Shown here: positions 1 through 11,966 of the stretch, one piece after another
Position numbering within the stretch: the stretch's first letter is position 1
How the letters are laid out: the number at the start of each line of letters is the position of its first letter
Assembly: GCA_963920765.1 (NCBI GenBank)
Contig: OY987244.1
Span: forward strand, 1,428,501-1,492,500
Direction of reading: 5' to 3'
Source of the DNA: Ulota crispa
Taxonomy: Eukaryota > Streptophyta > Bryopsida > Orthotrichales > Orthotrichaceae
Length of the DNA stretch: 64,000 nt
Program-made: the position numbers and the translations under genes
The notes under the pieces: model-generated
The model's input: only the letters and a program-made list of their open reading frames with translations
Told to the model about the DNA's origin: nothing
Databases searched by the model: none

Positions 1-356
1 TAGTAATAGGTCCTTCATGTCAAATTACAATTGAATATTCATCTTGAGTAAAATTTTAATGTTTTCAAGGAACATAGAACTTAGGTTTAAGAAGCTTCAT
101 TTTTTATAAGTTTTTGGTCATAAAAAATTGGGAAGTGTTAAAATAGATTGTACAAGTAGAACATTTCTTGGGTACAATACCCCGTGTGGAATCAAAATAC
201 AACTGATATGAATTCATTAATTCAAAGGCGTAGCACACCATGTGCGTATTATTGAGAAAGTTGTACACAAAAAATGGAAGAAAAATAAATATTAGTCATC
301 ACGAGTATGGTTGAGTGAACTTTATATATAAGGCAATTTTGATGTGTTATTTTTCA
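1..356. other. AT-rich intergenic DNA
   Basis: No coding pattern, RNA gene or repeat boundary is recognisable. The sequence is AT-rich with short broken reading frames. Confidence 0.5.
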
Positions 357-684
357 GGGAAAATTTCATGGATACCTGTGAAGTTTGCAATGTTTTGTAG
401 ATACCTCTGCTTTTTCAGATATTACACAAATTTCCTTGGACCATTGTTTTTTGTTTTTAGTCATTTGTTTATTGTGCTTGTGCTTTTTTCATGACCAATG
501 TTGAAGAAGGGAATGTAATGAAACAAAAAAGAAACAATGTGCACACAAAGGAAGAAGGGAAGTGGCATGCACAACAAAATAAACGTCTGAAAATTTTGAT
601 CCAAGGGTATCTATATAAATTCTGAAAAAGTAGGGATATCTATACAAATCTTGCAAACTCTAGGAGTATTCATAAAAAATTTCT
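357..684. mobile_element. MITE, GGGAAAATTTCATGG family, copy 1
   Basis: The ends are imperfect inverted repeats. The left starts GGGAAAATTTCATGGATACC, and the right end carries its complement (GTATTCATAAAAAATTTC). A second copy in the same orientation lies at 5720-6040 and shares the sub-terminal motifs (GTGAAGTTTGCAAT near the left end, AAGGGTATCT near the right). About 328 bp with no coding capacity, so a non-autonomous DNA transposon. The superfamily is not clear because no clean target duplication is visible. Confidence 0.7.
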
Positions 685-3405
685 TATTTTTTACTACTTG
701 GCATGCTTTTCCCTTATATGACATAATCAATATGTGAGTAAGTTTGTGTTACTTGATTTTTTGAGGTAATTTTTTTTCACAATAAACACTAGTTTGCAAC
801 TCAATCACTGTAGGTTACCCCTAGTTAGCGTCTTGGTTAGCGTATATTTAATGCTATCATGCACAAAAATGTTGCCCACTGTTAAACTTCTAGGTTTATG
901 TCATCACTTGGTTCCTTTTCTAATTCTATGAAAAATTGTATTTGCACATGGGTTATAGAAGCAATATTGGCAATTCACTATATTTTCTTATAAACGAGTT
1001 ATATTGTAGATATGCAAGGAGAACAATATAATGAACTCTATTTCAAGGAAGTAGAACAATTTTTCAAGACGCAAAGTAAAGATTTTTAGGAAGTTAAGAT
1101 GATCTAATCTCACATTGATAAAAAGAGTACAAGAATAATGCCAAAAAAATGAGCCAAAATTTCAAAATATGCTTTGCCAAAGCTAAAACTCTTCTATAAC
1201 TTGATGATTAACTTCCCCATGACTCTAGAAGGTTCTAATATATGAAAGTTTCTCAAAAAAAATCTTATTTTGTTAATGTTGATGGCATGCTAAATATTAA
1301 GATCACACATGGTATTTTGTTTTGCCCTCATGAGCTTATTACACATGGTACTTTAAGATAAGTAGAAATTGCTGATTTCAATAATTCCTATTAGTTGTTT
1401 GTATACTTGAAAATGAAGCACATACACCAAATCAACATTTTGACATTTTCCAAATTTTCAACCCGAGTACTTGGTTGACAATCACGTGTGACAAAATGAT
1501 GGTATTTTTTGGGCAAGATTCTATTGTTATAAGACAACCCTTGGTTTGTAATATTGATTAATAGTGTAATATTCCAAGTTCTATACTTTTTAAAACTTAT
1601 CAGGTCTAAAACTATGTTTGTTTGCCTTTTTATTTATTTGAACTATTTATAATCAACAACAATGAAACTATAGGCTTTATAGTTCAGAAAAACAATTGAT
1701 GCCATTGAGATGTTCAATAATTTTACTTTGGCATTTCACATTAGATTTGTTACATATTCATTTGCTGCAAACCATAAGACAACTTTTGTGCATCCATAGT
1801 ATACCTTCATCTTAGTTTCTACAAGTCTTACAATAAAAGAGACTTCAATCAAACATACAGTACAAGCATACTCTCTTTTTGTTTAGCACAGTTGATTGAT
1901 TGGTTCTAGCACTTAAAACACAAAAATGACCTATTCTTTGAAATCTGGTAAAGAAAAATGCATGCGCAAAACACAATCCCATTCCCTACAATATAGAAAC
2001 TGTTACGCTTCTGTAACTGAAAATTCAAGAATTACTTATAAGATCACTCAGTTTCAAAATCCCTCCACAAGTTTTGTCAAAACAAAGTTTACAAAGTTCA
2101 TTTGAGTTTCCCCATTTACAGTAAGACTAAAACAACAGTACAAAAAACAAATCAAAGATATGACCAGACTACAAAAACCCTTTTGTTCCTACCATTACAC
2201 GCAATTAAATATAATTAGTTTACGCATCACCTTGGAGTTCCTTGAAGATTCGATAAAACCAACAAAAGTATGTACATCAAATATCAAGTTTTACCATGTC
2301 AACTATGACCTACATGTAAACTGCGTTACAAGCATAATCTAAAATTTGAAAGATACCACAATTCATATAAATTTTTTCACACCTACACATCACTAGCAAA
2401 TATTGGGATCTTGAACCAAAAGTTCTAGACCCCAATTCCCTGAACATAGAACCGTAGATAGCAATATCATGGGAAGAATGAACAAGAGAGGGAACAAAGA
2501 AGTATACTGCCATGTGCATTTCAGAAAAAGTGCACAGCCGCCCCTATGTCTCTATTCCATGCTTCAAAGAAATAATATCTGGTGCAACAGTACTGAATAA
2601 AAGCAAACAAGTTAAAGCAGACAATCATCCCAGACGCTGAAAAGCAATAACAGTGGTGGTTCCCAAATCCGAGCACAAGTAGCCACAAAAAAACAGATGT
2701 GGAGGGACAAAGTTGCTTCTAGAAGCTCGTCTTCTCTAATTATACAGGCGTAGAATAGAAAACATAGCTATGTGCAAATTAGGTGAATTCAGATAGCTTA
2801 TTAACTGTAGTCCCAGGATTAAAAGCAAGCTACGACTAAGCATAGACCCCGTTGCGAAATGCATAAAAATGTACACACTCAAGACATGAGAGCTCAGAGT
2901 AGATTCAATCAAGAATTTAAAAATTCATCGTTCAGAAAATATCTAAAACACATACAGTAGCAAGATAATTATTGTCAAAGAGAGAAATGAAGATTAGGTT
3001 AAAACAGTTTAACAACAGGAATTGTACTCAAATGCTAATTAAGATGCTTTGAGATACGGTTATTTTAGATTAAAAAGTGTTATCAGAATTTGTACGAGCA
3101 GCCAAGCAATCAGCGAAACTTGGATCCGGAAAAGAAATGAAGGGCCTTCTTCACTGATATCAAACTACCGTTCTCCAAAAAAAGCTCTGAATTTCTGAAG
3201 AACAAACAGACAATGTATATATGCGCCCGAGAGCAAATTTAAGATTCTATTTCCAAATTGCAGCACCTTTTGAGAAGGATGCCACAAACCGCATTTACCA
3301 AAAGTAATGACCGAAATTCTGTCTTGGCCTTTGCATTTATTCACAGAACTGTTACATCATATGATCGCCAATGACGCAACAACCCTAAACTGACCCCTGC
3401 AGAGA
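685..3405. other. Intergenic DNA, nothing recognised
   Basis: About 2.7 kb of AT-rich DNA. Short open frames are present but show no recognisable domain or codon pattern. From about 2500 the composition becomes less simple, and this part may hold transcribed 3' sequence of the minus-strand gene at 3968-4381, which cannot be shown here. Confidence 0.4.
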
Positions 3406-3967
3406 CTAGAGCAGGAGAGAAAAGAGGCGAAGGAGCTCGGCCAACACAGTCATTGCTCGTACAACCGGTTTAACAAGAGAAGGCCAAATTGGAGTGATAG
3501 TACCTCCGACACTACCCTTGAGCATAACGAAAACATAGATCTGGGCAGTTTTTGGGCATAACGAGATTTCAACACGAACCAAAAATCTGCTCTGAAACTT
3601 GGTGGTTAATATTGGAAACTTACCCCCAACATAATCGCCTTCAAAAAGGATAGAAACGGACTTGAAGCACAATGATTGTTGATTGTGGACTTGATGATGA
3701 TACCGGAGAATGTGATAAACTGGAGGGACTTAGATGCACTGGACACACTTCAAAATCGTTGGAGCTGGGGGGGGGAAGTTTGTTTTGTTTTGTTGGCACT
3801 CCACACTATAGGTAGTCAGAAGGTAAAAGAACCTGGTCGCATTTCCTGATATGATCAACTATGCTCCTCCGTCATCGTCTCAAAAAATGTGAACAACGAT
3901 TCTCCAAACTAGCGGTGAGTGAGAGAGATTCTTTTGAAAACCGCTATATCCCTGAAGCAGTTCGGCT

Positions 3968-4381
3968 CTATTCGTCAACGACATTTACGAGCTCGTACTC
4001 GACGAGGGAAAAGTTGTTGTCCTCCTTCACAACAAAATCGGCCGCATCCGTTGGCTCCACTCTTCCCCACTTATCCACCGCCAATCGCATGGAGCCCTTG
4101 AACATGTCGATCTTCGCATTCCGTAAGATGACGGTGACGCCTTCCTTCATCAAATCGACTTGGTCGTTCCTGGCCGTGAAAACGATTACTCCCGTTTCAT
4201 CTCCGACAAGACACTCGGCAATCCGCACTTGCCGCACCTGGTTCCCATCCGGCCGCACCTTCTGCAGCACAAGCTTCGTGCTCACCACCTTCACCGTTAA
4301 CGTGTGACCGGACGTCCCCGGCCGCAACTGATCCACTTTCACGAACACCGGCTTCCTCAGATTGGGGTTCGGAGCCGCCAT
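3968..4381 (-). CDS. OB-fold single-stranded nucleic-acid-binding protein
   Basis: Encodes 137 residues, starting MAAPNPNLRKPVFVKVDQL and ending YELVNVVDE, in one uninterrupted exon. The pattern is one OB fold: a first strand pair around HTLTVKVVSTKLVLQKV, a basic loop, ECLVGDETGVIVFTARNDQ, then GVTVILRNAKIDMFKGSMRL. It matches the small plant proteins of the Arabidopsis At4g28440/At1g10590 type, which resemble the SOSS-B/SSB fold and bind single-stranded nucleic acid. The length is normal for the family. The start follows a likely 5'-UTR intron (minus strand, about 4523 to 4391, acceptor TACGTAG). A second UTR intron is plausible at 4638-4565. Telo-box motifs lie upstream. The family assignment is firm; the exact cellular role is not. 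Confidence 0.9.
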   Translation of the reverse strand: MAAPNPNLRKPVFVKVDQLRPGTSGHTLTVKVVSTKLVLQKVRPDGNQVRQVRIAECLVGDETGVIVFTARNDQVDLMKEGVTVILRNAKIDMFKGSMRLAVDKWGRVEPTDAADFVVKEDNNFSLVEYELVNVVDE

Positions 4382-4651
4382 CTCGCAAAGCTACGTACGC
4401 CAAAATCAAGAACAAAGATCATCAACATTCACACACCACGCACAGCAAGAACAAGAGCAAATGACGCCATACAACAACAACAACCCTCGCATCGCATAAT
4501 AAAAAAATGTGCGGAGGATATACCTGCTGCTTGCGCAAGATGCTCCTTCCAGAGGCTCAACGATCTGCACACACAAACAAACACACAAACAAACACAAAA
4601 GTCCTCAAAAAACGAGATTCGCAGAAACGGCTACCTACCTTCCGGTATCTC

Positions 4652-4660
4652 AAACCCTAA
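4652..4660. promoter_or_regulatory. Telo-box (AAACCCTAA) upstream of the OB-fold gene
   Basis: AAACCCTAA runs directly into a second ACCCTG. A further copy in the other orientation (TTAGGGTTT) is at 4887-4895. Telo-boxes are known in promoters and leaders of plant genes for translation and proliferation. Here they lie in the likely leader or promoter of the minus-strand gene at 3968-4381. The function is inferred. Confidence 0.45.
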
Positions 4661-5064
4661 ACCCTGTTCCGGACTAAGATAACCTTGCAGCCCTGGCACA
4701 ACCACAACAGCAACAACAACAAGAGAGATCTTCTTGGTGGTGGTTAACACACAAAACGTCACCGAGCAACGACATACATTGGCACCGAACCGCTGAAGCG
4801 CAACCGTAAAAAGCACGAGGTCAACAAACCGCTGGCTGGCTCCGTAGCACCAAAAAAAAAGCAGGCCTGCTAACCGCACTTAAAGTTTAGGGTTTGGTGG
4901 TGCAAATGACAAACCTCCGTCAAAGGCGCTCGCTGGACACGACGATAACGATCGCTCCCGTGCAGCCCGTGCCTGCGATTGCTAGTTCCTCTTATAAAAA
5001 ACCAATATAACTTACTATAGGAAGGGACTTAGCAACAATTCTATAGAGGATAAAACAAGGGAAG

Positions 5065-5411
5065 GGTCTTGGTACTGCCACCCCTACTTTTACATCATTA
5101 TTTGATTTTTAGTGGTTTTTGGGGACAATTTTTTTTTGAATTTAGAATTAAATATGTATCAAACCAAATAATTTTTTGTTGGCGTTTTTTAAAATAATAA
5201 ACTGCAATCATAAATTTTGATAAGAAAAGACAATACTCTATTATCTTTTTTTGTTAAATTTTTGTATTGTAATTTATCATTTAGAAAAATACCAACAAAA
5301 AATCACTTGGTTTGATACATATTTCATTCTAAATTTAAAAAAACAAATTGTCCCCAAAAATAAATAAGAATTGAATAATGCTATAAAAGAGGGGGTGGCA
5401 GTATCAAGACC
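5065..5411. mobile_element. Foldback/MITE hairpin of about 350 bp
   Basis: The two halves are inverted copies. The left arm starts GTCTTGGTACTGCCACCCC and contains TTGGGGACAATTTTTTTT and ATATGTATCAAACCAA. The right arm carries their complements and ends GGGTGGCAGTATCAAGAC. Non-coding; a typical stem-loop MITE. Confidence 0.75.
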
Positions 5412-5497
5412 TAAAACAAAGGATAAAGAAGCATTATGATTGGTTTGAAATTTTTGTAACAAAAATAAAAAATAAATTGTAGTGTGTAGTTACGTAC

Positions 5498-5716
5498 TAT
5501 AGTGCATGACACTTACAACCAACAACTCCCAATTCAAGTGGTTAGCCTAAGGTTTTGTTTAAAAAAAAGTTGTCAAAAATTCAAGTTCACCATGATGAAG
5601 CTTAGGGTTTGTCTGGCTTGGTGGTGGAATTACTTTTGAGCTAATGAGTATATGTGTTGTGCCTTAGTATTTCTTGTTTGGCCAATAGTTGCTGGTTATA
5701 AGTGTCATGCACTATA
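5498..5716. mobile_element. Short MITE with about 30-bp inverted repeats
   Basis: The left end reads TATAGTGCATGACACTTACA and the right end is its complement with few changes (AAGTGTCATGCACTATA). The internal 160 bp are unique here. It directly abuts the next element at 5720. Confidence 0.65.
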
Positions 5717-5719
5717 TAA

Positions 5720-6040
5720 GGGAAATTTTCATGGATACCCGTGAAGTTTGCAATATTTATATAGATATCCTAGTTTTTTTAAATTACACAAATATCTTTG
5801 GACCAAAATTTTCTAGAGTTTGTTTTGTTGTGCACGTCACTTCCATTCTTCCTCTCTGCATGCGATTCTTCTTTTCTATTTCATTACATTCCCTTCTTCA
5901 ACATTGGTCATGAAGAAAGTACAAGCACAAGAAATAAATGTCCAATTTTTTTGATCAAAGGGTATTTGTGCAATTTCTAAAAAAGCAAGGGTATCTATGT
6001 AAATATTGCAAATTTTAGGGGTGTCCGTGAAATTGTCCCT
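5720..6040. mobile_element. MITE, GGGAAAATTTCATGG family, copy 2
   Basis: Second copy of the element at 357-684, same orientation. The left end is GGGAAATTTTCATGGATACC and the right end GTGTCCGTGAAATTGTCCC. The shared interior includes GAAGTTTGCAAT and CAAAGGGTAT. Non-coding. Confidence 0.75.
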
Positions 6041-7819
6041 ATTATAAATTTTAGGATGTCTATCTATAACTTTATATTCATAGTTATTTGTTTATAAAAT
6101 CATTGTGTGTTAAGGATTGGGTGTTTGTTAGTCACCCAAAATTTGAAAATCAAAAACGCAAATTTGAAATTCAAGAAGTGGGGGAGGGAGAGGAAAAGGT
6201 AGGCAATGGAAAGGTAAAAAGTCACCTAAAAATTTACCAAAAAATAAGAGAGGCACATTGCAAAGGCCGTGCAAGGCCTTGTTAAAGTAAAACATGAGAG
6301 AGAATTAAAATAAAATAAAACTTGAAGAATACTTGTTATTGAACCTTGATGAACAACTTTTGTTCTTTGAGGTTGGAAAATGATATACAATTTTATATAG
6401 AAGTTCTAGTAGCTTCTAAGATTATGATGACTTAGCAAATGGGAGGTGGAACTTACTAACAAACAATAAACAGTTTGAATGGGAATTTTGGAGTCTTTTG
6501 AGTAAAATTTCAAAAGGTGGTTTGCAATGATAGAGTATTTTTCATCTATCAATGATGTTGCAATTGATTTTTTTAACATTTTAAATTATAATTGTTGGTG
6601 TTGTTGCAACTGAAAAGTGTGTGTGTGTTTTTTTTTTTTTTTTTCGAAGTTTTGGTGTTGCCCTAGCTGATGTTGCAAAGGTGGAATTTTTTTGAGAATC
6701 GAATTACCCATATATGAACCACAAAAAATACAATTGTCCAATTAGAAACTGTAAATCAACTGAACATGGAACTTCTATGTTGAGTCAATAAAAAGCTCGA
6801 TGCTAGTAGAAAATGCTTGAGCCAATGCAATATAATATTTATTTAAAGGCTTATCATTTGAATGTCAAAAGAGTTATAAGTAAAACTTGATGTTTGTGAT
6901 ACTTTTAAAATTCCCAAGTCTCTAAAAATGACATAAAAGGTACTTATAAATTGCATGCAAAATCATATATAGGAATCACAAATATACAACAACACTTGAA
7001 ATGATATATTATTCTAGAGACAGCTACAAAGCTTTTTAACATTTTAAACATTCATATCTTTATATATAAACTAGTTTACGTACCCATTGTACCAACGGGA
7101 GCAACAAAAATATTGTGAAACTTGTTAAATAGAAAATGTAAAAGGTGCAACAATAAAAAATGTAAAAAGTGCAACTTGTTAAATAAAGAAAATGTAAAAA
7201 GCGCAACTTACATGCATGAAACGCAACTCATAGTTGTACTCAAACTCTTTACTTTTATTTCAAAACAACCCATGGGATTCTTTTATGAATATAGATGTAG
7301 TCTCTATGTGCTCAAGCTACAAACAGATTGCGCACTTTAGAAGTTACTAATCGATGTTGATAAGTATTAAGCTCCTTTGATGTAATAAGCTGTAAGCTTT
7401 GATTTTTTTCTTAATATTATAATATTTTGTTACCTTCCGTCTTTATTGATTTGTATCGGCTCTTATAAACGTGACAGCACTCACAGCAGTAATAACTTGT
7501 GGCTATTTGGATTTATAGAAGTCAAGGATAATCATTTAAATTTCATGACTTCTCATAGATAAATAATCCTTTTGATGAATTCAAAACATTATTTAGCAAC
7601 AATAATAGAGTGTCATCATATTTCTTCATGCAAAAAAATGTAGAATTTATTTGCTAAGATGAAGAGGAATTCAGAAATCTCTATTCAAATTGTTCAATTA
7701 TTGCACCTCTCACCAATAACACTAACTTGCACTACTTCAAAAAACAAGTGAACCCGAATGGCTCTAATAAGTAGTACACTCTATTTTCAGTTATTTCAAT
7801 ATATTATGGATTACAACAT
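6041..7819. other. Intergenic DNA with a short degenerate repeat
   Basis: AT-rich and non-coding. At about 7131-7210 a unit of roughly 20-35 bases (AAAATGTAAAAAGTGCAAC) occurs three times in diverged form. No gene was recognised. Confidence 0.5.
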
Positions 7820-7823
7820 TTAA

Positions 7824-9331
7824 CCCCTAAAGGACCAAGTTCTTTTTTATTGTAAAAGCCATTGAAAATTGTCATTTTTTGGGGAATGAGTAGAAAGGTA
7901 AGAAATATAATTCTTTTTTGAAAGTCCAATTATAGGATCTTGCCCTAGACTACTAGGTTAACTTGTGGGAAAAAAATTAGGTCATTTTGCATTGAGAGGA
8001 GTGAGATATTCACATGTGAAGTGAAGACAAAAAAAAATTCACTACTGCCCAAAATTTTCAAAAGCCTTTGACTGCTCCAGCAAAAAAATTACTCCACGCA
8101 AATGCGAGGATTATTTTTCCCATGTAAAATACCAAATTAGGTACGTGTAGGAGAATTTTCAAATCAATTGGAGGTGTGCAACACACTTCAAAAAATCTTG
8201 TAATGGAAGAAGGTCCTAAAAAATACAAATACACTATGCAAAATTGGAGATTTTATATAAAATTCAGAAATTCAAACTACCTTGATCCAAATGATGCAAA
8301 GCAAGAAATATTAACTTCAAAAAAATTGGAAAAGAAAACACTAAATCAAATGAGTTTATTGCTCAAAGAAAATTTATAATTTAGCAAGGGGGCATGGTTT
8401 TAATCCCTAAGGGACCGTTGTCCCTTCGGGGGACAAGTTGGACTTTGGGCATGTACTTATGGCTAAACTACTTTGTGTGATTTTCTGAAACTTTTATTGA
8501 AGGTGAGGAATTCAAAGATCTACGTGGGCATCTATTTTCTTCTTCATTCCGACATTTGACAAAGAAGTTATGCATGAATTTCAAAAAATTGGGGAGGACT
8601 ACCCATCCGGGCAGCCCAAAAACTTCTTTAAAAACTACTTTTTTCAAAAACCCAAATTTGAAATTTGTTCTTTAGATTTTTGTATTCATGAGAAGCTTTG
8701 AATCATTCACTCTCAATCAATGACATGAAAGTTATGAGGAGTTTTTGTTTGCGGGCAATAATGGAATCTCTACTCTAAAATAAACTTTGACGTCTTTTAT
8801 TTTATTCAATTTTCAATATTTTGGAAAAGTAAATAAACCAAAGGAAGCAGATTGTTTATCACAACATTATCATCGTTGGGATTTGCATTTTTCATTTCCA
8901 TAATTAAAATTTTAACAATTTAGTGTTTTGACTCATTCTCTACTTCTTTTTACTTACTATTTTTTCCCATGTGTTGAATAGTTCCAATTGATTTGAAAAT
9001 TCTCCTACGTATACCTAACTTGGTCTTCTACATGGAAAAAATAAAGAGCAACTTTGGGTAGAGCAATTTTTTGTTATAAGTGTAGTCAAAGGCTTCTGAA
9101 ATTTTTGGGCAGCATGGGAAAAACTTTTTTTTCACTTTAGATGTAAATATCTCACTCCTCTTCATTTGGAATGAGTGGATTTTTTTTCCCACAAGTACCT
9201 CTTCTAGTCTAGGACAAGATCCTACGGTTGGATTTCCCAAAAACAAAACATAAAATCCATTTTTTCTAAACCTCCCAGAAGTGGCAGTTTTTAGTGATTT
9301 TGGTAGAAAGAAAGGCTTGGTCCTTTAGGGG
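7824..9331. mobile_element. TTAA-flanked long-TIR element A (piggyBac-like ends)
   Basis: Flanked by TTAA at 7820-7823 and 9332-9335. The ends are CCCCTAAAGGACCAAG and its complement. The inverted repeats extend roughly 350 bp: 7970-8165 matches 8980-9200 in reverse, sharing ACTTGTGGGAAAAAAA and GGAGAATTTTCAAATCAATT. TTAA target sites with CCC...GGG termini are the hallmark of the piggyBac superfamily, although no transposase is present. The left end of element B lies inside it. Confidence 0.7.
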
Positions 9332-9340
9332 TTAAGGGCC

Positions 9341-9850
9341 ATGAGGATGGGCCCCATTTGCCCCCATTCCCCACCCCCTAGCTGCAACCCCACCATCCCA
9401 CATGAGGGCCATGTCATGGGCACTGTGATATTTGCTCAGCGCACATGGGCGGTGTCACTGGCGAACGCTAGCGGTCGTGGATGGATTTCATCCAGGGCCA
9501 CTTGGCAGACATGCGGTTCTGGCCCTGGCGGAATTTGCCTCTGCCAACCCGCCAGCCTTGCTGCTCCTTTTTTTTATAGTTTTTGCAGCATTTCTTTGGA
9601 GCTTCCGCGGGTAATTTTCCACTTCTTGTAGGTACCTATAGTGGCGGAACTGGGCAAAGCTGGGCGGGGCGGAGCTGAGCAAAGCAGAGCTACGCAGCAC
9701 AGCATGTGCGCGGAGCTCACAGCTCCGCCACCACCAAACCACCGAGACTCTTGAGCATGCCAGCCCGCCCACCCACTCTTTGACATGTGGCCAGGCAATG
9801 GCGGGGCATGGCGGCTGGTGGGGCTGAAAAATGCCCATGTGCCCTGAGCA
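9341..9850. other. GC-rich segment inside element B
   Basis: Much richer in G and C than its surroundings, with short internal repeats (GGGCAAAGCTGGGCGGGGC; CAGAGC/GAGCTGAGC) and loosely inverted halves around GCTCAG-GCACATGGGC. Several short frames are open on both strands, none with a recognisable protein. It may be captured host DNA carried by the element. The origin is unknown. Confidence 0.35.
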
Positions 9851-9868
9851 ATTGCCTCCTTGTGTTAA

Positions 9869-10323
9869 GGTAGGAGCACTTTAAATGGACTGGATTTGTT
9901 TACGAACACCTATAAAACAGCCCATATCGGATCCAAAAGTTTGGCAAAGAGGACACAAACCTCGGGTATGAGATTCAGCAATTGGGCAAATGGAACACGA
10001 ACCATGGGTATGAGCAGTCACAGTGACCATTTTAAGCATTAAAGTTTTCTATTCTTGGACTCATGTGTCCACTCAATTGATCTTCTCTATGTTTGTTTTC
10101 CGAAAGTTCATGACCAATTTATAACAGGTCTAGTGTCCACAATAGGTGTATCTACAACCTTGTCTTCAAAAATTCATTTTTTATTCATAAAACTGCAAAA
10201 TAATATGAGGACAATTTTCTGCCAATTTGTGCCCATTTCCTAACAAAAATTTATATTCAAAATCTCAATGCACCTTCTTCTTGAATTGATGTAACAAAAG
10301 CGTCCATTTTAGGTACTTCTACC
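9869..10323. mobile_element. GGTAG-end MITE copy 1
   Basis: The left end GGTAGGAGCACTTTAAA is preceded by TAA. The right end (TAGGTACTTCTACC) is followed by TTA. The interior matches the copy at 43969-44361 in the same orientation (GGTCTAGTGT-CACAATAGGT and CCCATTTCCTAACAA). The three-base TWA flanks suggest a PIF/Harbinger-type element. It is nested in element B. Confidence 0.7.
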
Positions 10324-10882
10324 TTACTGCCAGGGGGGGGGGCTTTGTGAATTTCAATGCAAGTTCTCCACTCTCGCTCCCCTCAAGTCCCCACAGTGAA
10401 GTTCATGTTCCCCTCACATTCTCACTTTCTAACTTCGTTCCCATGTTGATGTTCACCCTCTCTCCCCCCAAAGCCGGATCTGTCAGGCCGGTGTCAGTAA
10501 TGGTTCTGACAGCAAACCCTCTAAAATTGTTGCCTAAATAACTGCTAACGCTACCCTTGGTGAGCTGCCCTTGTTGGAGTCAATATCCACATACAAAGGG
10601 GAGGAGCTGCCCGGCCTGTCCTATTTCCACCTTTTTTTCAAAAATAGTTATATAACTTCTTCACCGAATGTCAGAATGAAGAAAAATTTGGATGGCCACG
10701 TAGGTCTCTCAATTCCTCACCTTCATTAAAAGTTTCAAAAAATTCCCTAAATTAGAAAATCTGAAGGTACATGTCCAAAATACCACCTCTCCCCCACGGG
10801 GACAATTGGTCCTTTAGGGGTTAAATATCATTTCAAATAGTGTTGACGTATGTGGCCAAATTTACAAGAAAAACTATCCCTA

Positions 10883-10995
10883 GTAACATGTACAAATTGA
10901 CTAAAATGTCCAAATTGACAAAAAAATGTCAAAATTTACAAAAAAGTATCTGAATCAAGGTGCCCTAATTGACAATAAATGTCCAAATTGACATT
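10883..10995. repeat. Short degenerate tandem repeat (AAATTGACA)
   Basis: The motif AAATTGAC(A/T)AAAATGTC recurs five to six times in imperfect form. Low-complexity, non-coding. Confidence 0.5.
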
Positions 10996-11039
10996 GCTCC
11001 CTTATAGTGAAACTTTAGAGGAGGTTTCACAAGCACATA

Positions 11040-11370
11040 AGGTAGTCTGCTTGAATTGCTACCCTTGTCTTGCATGTAAAGCCTCCCATAGGGTGCCAAG
11101 AATGGTAATGTAATGGTTCTTGAATGGATCTCTTGAAGTCATAAAAAAAAGGTGTATTCTATTACAAGAGCCAATCATATTCCTTGGTTTCACCTCATTC
11201 TTTCATAAGTTAGAGGGGAACAATTTATGAGAGACCTAAAGTCACAAATAGGTATCTACTACAAGAAAAAATTGAAAATTCATCAGTAATTCAATGTGCT
11301 TCAAAAAAATTGGGTTACAGGTGACATTTATTTCTCTTTATCTGAAAATTAGACAAAAAAACCTTCATAT
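11040..11370. repeat. Dispersed repeat shared with 50575-50900
   Basis: Both regions carry CCCATAGG, AAGAATGG, GCCAATCATA, TTCACCTCAT, GGGAACA-TTTATG, ATTTCTCTTT and AAATTAG in the same order and orientation, so they are diverged copies of one interspersed repeat. Family not identified. No coding sequence is visible. Confidence 0.6.
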
Positions 11371-11513
11371 CACAAAAAATCAGACCAGCTCTTGCGGGGA
11401 CGGTTTTAGAGCATACTACCTTATTGTATTTCAGCTAAAGAGTGTGAAGGATTGTACATTACAACAAAAGGTTGTAACCAAAATCCTGCTGGGAGAGCAA
11501 GGGCAAGAAACAT

Positions 11514-11761
11514 GCTACAAAGGCAAAATTCACCCTAAATTAGGGTGACAGGTCTTGTATAGTACGAATTTTCATGCTACAAAGGCAAAATTCACCCTAA
11601 ATTAGGGTGACAAGTCTTGTATAGTACGAATTTTCATGCTACAAAGGCAAAATTCACCCTAAATTAGGGTGACAGGTCTTGTATAGTACGAATTTTCATG
11701 CTACAAAGGCAAAATTCACCCTAAATTAGGGTGACAGGTCTTGTATAGTACGAATTTTCCG
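11514..11761. repeat. 62-bp tandem repeat, four copies
   Basis: Units begin at 11514, 11576, 11638 and 11700 with GCTACAAAGGCAAAATTCAC. They are almost identical; one copy has CAAGTC for CAGGTC. Each unit contains a small palindrome CACCCTAAATTAGGGTG. The near identity indicates recent amplification. The array sits about 90 bp from the tRNA gene. Confidence 0.95.
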
Positions 11762-11851
11762 TTAGCAAGTAAAATACATAAAAGCAAGAAAACGAAGTTT
11801 ATCAAACAATGGATTTTCCACTAATGAGTATTGAAAACAAAAGTAATTGAC

Positions 11852-11924
11852 TGGAGACGCCGGGTATCGATCCCGGTACCTCTCGCATGCAAAGCGAGCG
11901 CTCTTCCATTTGAGCTACACCCCC
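11852..11924 (-). tRNA. tRNA-Ala (anticodon TGC)
   Basis: The minus strand reads GGGGGTGTAGCTCAAATGG through CTCGC-TTTGCAT-GCGAG (anticodon loop, TGC) to GGGATCGATACCC (T arm), ending CGTCTCC plus discriminator A. The acceptor stem pairs along its length and contains the G3-U70 wobble pair, the identity element of alanine tRNAs. There is no intron, and CCA is not encoded, as expected for a nuclear gene. The internal A box (TAGCTCAAATGG) and B box (GGGATCGATACCC) serve RNA polymerase III. The gene is divergent from eL39, about 195 bp before that start codon. Confidence 0.95.
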
Positions 11925-11966
11925 AACTACACACTACCCCGGTGACTGATGAGAGGTCCAGATTTT

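Larger units (their letters stand above)
8404..10820. mobile_element. TTAA-flanked long-TIR element B, interleaved with A
   Basis: Flanked by TTAA at 8400-8403 and 10821-10824. The left end TCCCTAAGGGACCGTTGTCC pairs with the right end complement CCCCTAAAGGACCAATTGTC. Homology continues inwards for some 200 bp (TGAAGGTGAGGAATT, CTACGTGG, TCTTCATTC). The left arm also resembles element H at 60574 (TTTGAATCATTCA...TGAAAGTTATGAG). The interior holds a GC-rich stretch and a nested GGTAG element. No transposase is visible. Confidence 0.65.

Noticed and set aside
3406-3672. 88-residue minus-strand frame downstream of the OB-fold gene
   Set aside because: No domain, start context or codon pattern supports it; it is probably 3'-UTR or intergenic.
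7824-7830. CCCTAAA at element ends as interstitial telomere repeats
   Set aside because: The motif equals one plant telomere unit but is never in tandem. It is part of a longer terminal inverted repeat next to TTAA.
9341-9838. Overlapping frames in the GC-rich part of element B as genes
   Set aside because: They are open on both strands because of composition and resemble no protein; the sequence is internal to a transposon.
11514-11761. Tandem repeat resembling a CRISPR array
   Set aside because: The 62-bp units are contiguous and almost identical throughout, with no variable spacers, and lie in plant nuclear DNA. It is a simple tandem array.
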